Under the pieces are notes generated by a model that was not told where the DNA came from, searched no databases, and worked only from the letters and a program-made list of their open reading frames with translations. DNA of 51,485 nucleotides. Origin: Spartobacteria bacterium (GTDB lineage: Bacteria > Verrucomicrobiota > Verrucomicrobiia > Chthoniobacterales > Chthoniobacteraceae). The stretch covers positions 1 to 51,485 of the forward strand of contig JAJPII010000013.1 of assembly GCA_021324825.1 (NCBI GenBank). The letters are read 5' to 3'. Positions 49,478 to 51,485 of this stretch are shown one piece after another (position 1 is the first letter of the stretch; each line of letters starts with the position of its first letter). Made by a program: the position numbers and the translations under genes.

Positions 49478-50299
49478 ATGGCGAAAGCAAAGCCGTTGCA
49501 AATAGGAAGCTGCAAGCTGGGCGGCGGCGAGCCGCTTTTCATCCTGGGGCCGTGCGTCATAGAGTCGGAGAAATTCGTCTGGCGCATGGCGCGCAAGCTT
49601 CAAAAGATCGCGGGGGAAGCCGGCGTCCAGTTCGTCTTCAAGGCTTCCTACGATAAGGCGAACCGGACTTCGGCGCATTCGTACCGGGGGATCGAAGCCC
49701 GCGAAGGGTGCGAGCTTCTCGCGGCCATCGGCAAGGAATTGGGCGTGCCGGTCACGACCGACGTGCATTCGCCGGAGGAGGCGAAGATCGCGGGCGAATG
49801 GATCGACATCCTCCAGATACCGGCCTTCCTTTGCCGCCAGACCGATCTCATAAACGCAGCCGCCGCGACCGGGCGCGTGGTGAACGTGAAAAAGGGGCAG
49901 TTCCTCGCCCCGGGCGACGTGAAGAATATCGCGGAGAAATTGCGGCAGGCGGGCAATGAACGCTTCTTCTTCACCGAACGCGGCACGACGTTCGGCTATA
50001 ACAACCTCGTCGCAGACATGCGTTCCCTCTATTGGATACGGGAACAAGGGTTCCTGATCGTCTTCGACGCCACCCATTCCGTCCAGCGGCCCGGCGGCGG
50101 GGGCGACACGACTTCGGGGGACGGCATCCTCGCTCCGGTGCTCGCGCGCGCGGCGGTCGCGGCGGGGTGCGACGGCGTCTTCATCGAGACGCACGAAAAC
50201 CCGGCGCGCGCCTTTTCCGACGGGCCGAATCAGATCCCCCTCTCAAAACTGCCCCGCGTCCTGAACCAGTTGAAAAGCTTGCATGCGATTGTCCGGTAA
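49478..50299 (+). CDS. kdsA: KDO-8-phosphate synthase, metal-dependent type
   Basis: A 273-residue enzyme joining phosphoenolpyruvate and arabinose 5-phosphate to KDO 8-phosphate for lipid A core. Motifs: FILGPCVIES with Cys26 (metal ligand; the metal-independent E. coli form has Asn here), KASYDKANRTS, TDVHSPEE, CRQTDLI, VKKGQFLAP, ERGTTFGYNN, FDATHSVQRPG, FIETHENP and SDGPNQIPL. The His, Glu and Asp metal ligands are in the last three. Its last 17 bases overlap the lptC-like gene. Confidence 0.96.
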   Translation: MAKAKPLQIGSCKLGGGEPLFILGPCVIESEKFVWRMARKLQKIAGEAGVQFVFKASYDKANRTSAHSYRGIEAREGCELLAAIGKELGVPVTTDVHSPEEAKIAGEWIDILQIPAFLCRQTDLINAAAATGRVVNVKKGQFLAPGDVKNIAEKLRQAGNERFFFTERGTTFGYNNLVADMRSLYWIREQGFLIVFDATHSVQRPGGGGDTTSGDGILAPVLARAAVAAGCDGVFIETHENPARAFSDGPNQIPLSKLPRVLNQLKSLHAIVR

Positions 50300-50750
50300 A
50301 ATCCTGGCGGTCGTGTTGCCGGCCGCGCTTTGCCTCGCGGCCACGGAAAAAAAGGGGCCGAAGTACGATCCGGGCATCGAGGTGGGCCAGGATGCGCACG
50401 GATTGCGTTTTCCGATTTACGACGAGACCGGAAATCTCCAGATGTATTTTGTCATGGACGTGGCGAGACGGGTGGACACCAATCACATGGGGATGTCCAA
50501 TGTGGAGTTGCAGACCTTCAACGGCAAAAAAGAGCCTGAAATGAAAATCAACATGGAAAAAGCGATTCTCGACCTGAACACGCGGATCGTGACGACGGAC
50601 AAGCACGTCCTCATCCGCCGCGCCGATTTCGAAATGACGGGCGACGGCGCCGTCTACAACACCTTGACGGGCGACGGGCAGCTTCGCGGAAAAGTCCGCA
50701 TGCTCATCTTCAACCGCGACGCCGCGCTGGGCGGAAAGGCCGGGAAATGA
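50283..50750 (+). CDS. lptC: LptC-like LPS transport protein
   Basis: A 155-residue exported protein with a signal or anchor helix (5-20) and an LptC beta-jellyroll: QDAHGLRFPIYDETGNLQMY, VELQTFNGKKEPEMKI, ILDLNTRIVTTDKHVLIRR, and MTGDGAVYNTLTGDGQL. LptC receives LPS from LptBFG and passes it to LptA. Its order kdsA-lptC-lptA-lptB matches Gram-negative LPS loci. The gene overlaps kdsA by 17 bases and the next gene by ATGA. Confidence 0.85.
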   Translation: MRLSGKILAVVLPAALCLAATEKKGPKYDPGIEVGQDAHGLRFPIYDETGNLQMYFVMDVARRVDTNHMGMSNVELQTFNGKKEPEMKINMEKAILDLNTRIVTTDKHVLIRRADFEMTGDGAVYNTLTGDGQLRGKVRMLIFNRDAALGGKAGK

Positions 50751-51331
50751 AAAGAGCCGCCTTCTTCCTCGCCATCCTGTGCGCGGCGGCGCAAGCGGAG
50801 CCGCAGCCCAGCCCAAGCCCCACGCCGAGCGGGCCGACCGAGATCACGGCGGATACGGATTTCACCTTCAGCCAGAAGACGCGGGTGGGAGTGTTCGAGG
50901 GGAACGTCCGGGTCAAGGACCCGAGCTATACGATCACCTGCGACAAGCTGACGGTTGTTCCAAAAAAAGAGGCGCTCCCCGGAGCGAAGGCTTCTCCCAC
51001 GCCGCAGCCTTCGGCCTCGCCGGCAGCCGAAGGGAGCAGCCTGGAAAAAGCGACCGCCGAAGGCCACGTCGTCATCGTCCAGGACAAGGTCGACCCCAAA
51101 ACGGGCAAGGTGGAACACTATATAGGCAAAGCTCAAAAAGCGGTGTATGATGGCAACACGGGCGATGTCACGCTAACCGGCTGGCCGGAAATCCGGCAAG
51201 GAGACAACATGCATGTCTCGCTCGCGGAATCCACGGTGATGATCATTAATCGCGCGGGGACGATCCATACGCACGGGCCGAGCCAGTCGCTGCTTTCGCA
51301 GCCGCCCGAAAGCCCCTCCCAGAATCGATGA
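50747..51331 (+). CDS. lptA: LptA-like LPS transport protein
   Basis: A 194-residue periplasmic protein: signal peptide (about 1-17), an OstA-type beta-taco (TEITADTDFTFSQKTRVG, FEGNVRVKDPSYTITCD, KAVYDGNTGDVTLTGWPEI) and two Pro/Ser/Ala-rich insertions: QPSPSPTPSGP after the signal and PGAKASPTPQPSASPAA in the middle of the fold (about 78-95). Such inserts in LptA are unusual. Overlaps lptC and lptB by ATGA each. Confidence 0.85.
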   Translation: MKRAAFFLAILCAAAQAEPQPSPSPTPSGPTEITADTDFTFSQKTRVGVFEGNVRVKDPSYTITCDKLTVVPKKEALPGAKASPTPQPSASPAAEGSSLEKATAEGHVVIVQDKVDPKTGKVEHYIGKAQKAVYDGNTGDVTLTGWPEIRQGDNMHVSLAESTVMIINRAGTIHTHGPSQSLLSQPPESPSQNR

Positions 51332-51485
51332 TAACAGGCAATCTCCCCCCCGAGCCGTTGAATGGCGCACCAATCCTGCGGACGGAGAAACTGGTCAAGA
51401 TTTACGGTGGGCGGGCGGTGGTCAACGGCGTCGACATCAACCTGCGGAGAGGCGAGATCGTCGGCCTGCTGGGGCCGAACGGCGC
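51328..51485 (+). CDS. lptB: LptB-like ABC transporter ATPase (5' part)
   Basis: Only the first 52 codons are in the window. The sequence ILRTEKLVKIYGGRAVVNGV, then LRRGEIVGLLGPNG, is the A-loop and start of the Walker A motif of LptB. It continues past the window edge. ATGA overlap with lptA supports the operon and the start. Confidence 0.88.
   Translation, partial: MITGNLPPEPLNGAPILRTEKLVKIYGGRAVVNGVDINLRRGEIVGLLGPNG

Noticed and set aside
46432..49596. A 1054-codon open frame on the minus strand
   Set aside because: It is exactly antisense to the M16 peptidase and DUF1844 genes, has Arg-rich composition and no recognisable motifs. It is a by-product of GC-rich third positions.

Overview
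The window is a GC-rich, gene-dense bacterial chromosome segment from a Gram-negative cell that makes lipopolysaccharide: kdsA, lptC-, lptA- and lptB-like genes run off the right edge. A gene resembling the Minf_1886 family, which I know only from Planctomycetes and Verrucomicrobia, together with pseudopilin operons, an RHS-like relic, and a CAAX-protease relative of the exosortase-associated type, points to the PVC group, most likely Verrucomicrobiota. This assignment rests on family recognition alone; no rRNA gene is present. I saw no tRNA, rRNA, CRISPR array or insertion sequence.

Layout, left to right. (1) 1-1151: a 15-bp tandem array whose unit contains a perfect 10-bp palindrome, then an RHS-like gene broken by several frameshifts. 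(2) 1187-8687, minus strand: a compact run of CAAX-protease relative, small membrane protein, nadE, ruvC, lipB, three prepilin-like genes and a secreted protein. (3) 8696-11654, plus strand: a small membrane protein and a pilM-N-O-P-like set, closed by an 8-bp tandem array and a perfect 16-bp inverted repeat. (4) 11776-16256, minus: DUF309, lipoprotein, D,D-carboxypeptidase, Lrp/AsnC regulator, aminotransferase, sugar nucleotidyltransferase. (5) 16299-18460, plus: two CNNM/CBS membrane proteins. (6) 18447-23877, minus: cysE, cysteine desulfurase, SprT-like, acyltransferase-3, DUF255 thioredoxin-like protein. (7) 23964-24740, plus: FecR-domain protein. (8) 24727-27873, minus: glyoxalase, BrnT/BrnA-like toxin-antitoxin pair, membrane coiled-coil protein, tmk, holB. 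(9) 27976-29475, plus: xylulokinase. (10) 29650-44695, minus: YfiR-like protein, a chemoreceptor-like protein with a CHASE8-type sensor, then an eleven-gene polysaccharide cluster (asnB, seven glycosyltransferases of which one is atypical, a hexapeptide acyltransferase, an O-antigen-type polymerase) ending in a CHASE2 adenylate cyclase. (11) 44735-44929: rpsU with its own promoter and terminator; 45040-45831: TPR protein. (12) 45855-51485, plus: small membrane protein, Minf_1886-like, M16 peptidase, DUF1844, kdsA, lptC, lptA, partial lptB.

The most striking organisation is the polysaccharide cluster. Every gene from asnB to the cyclase overlaps the next, nearly always through ATGA, GTGA or TTGA, so the whole pathway and a cyclic-AMP-type output look translationally coupled. 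Immediately upstream sits a YfiR-like periplasmic protein paired with a receptor that carries the sensor type normally found on the YfiN diguanylate cyclase, but with a methyl-accepting signalling domain instead. Together they look like a surface-polysaccharide locus with signalling proteins at both ends; this reading is inference.
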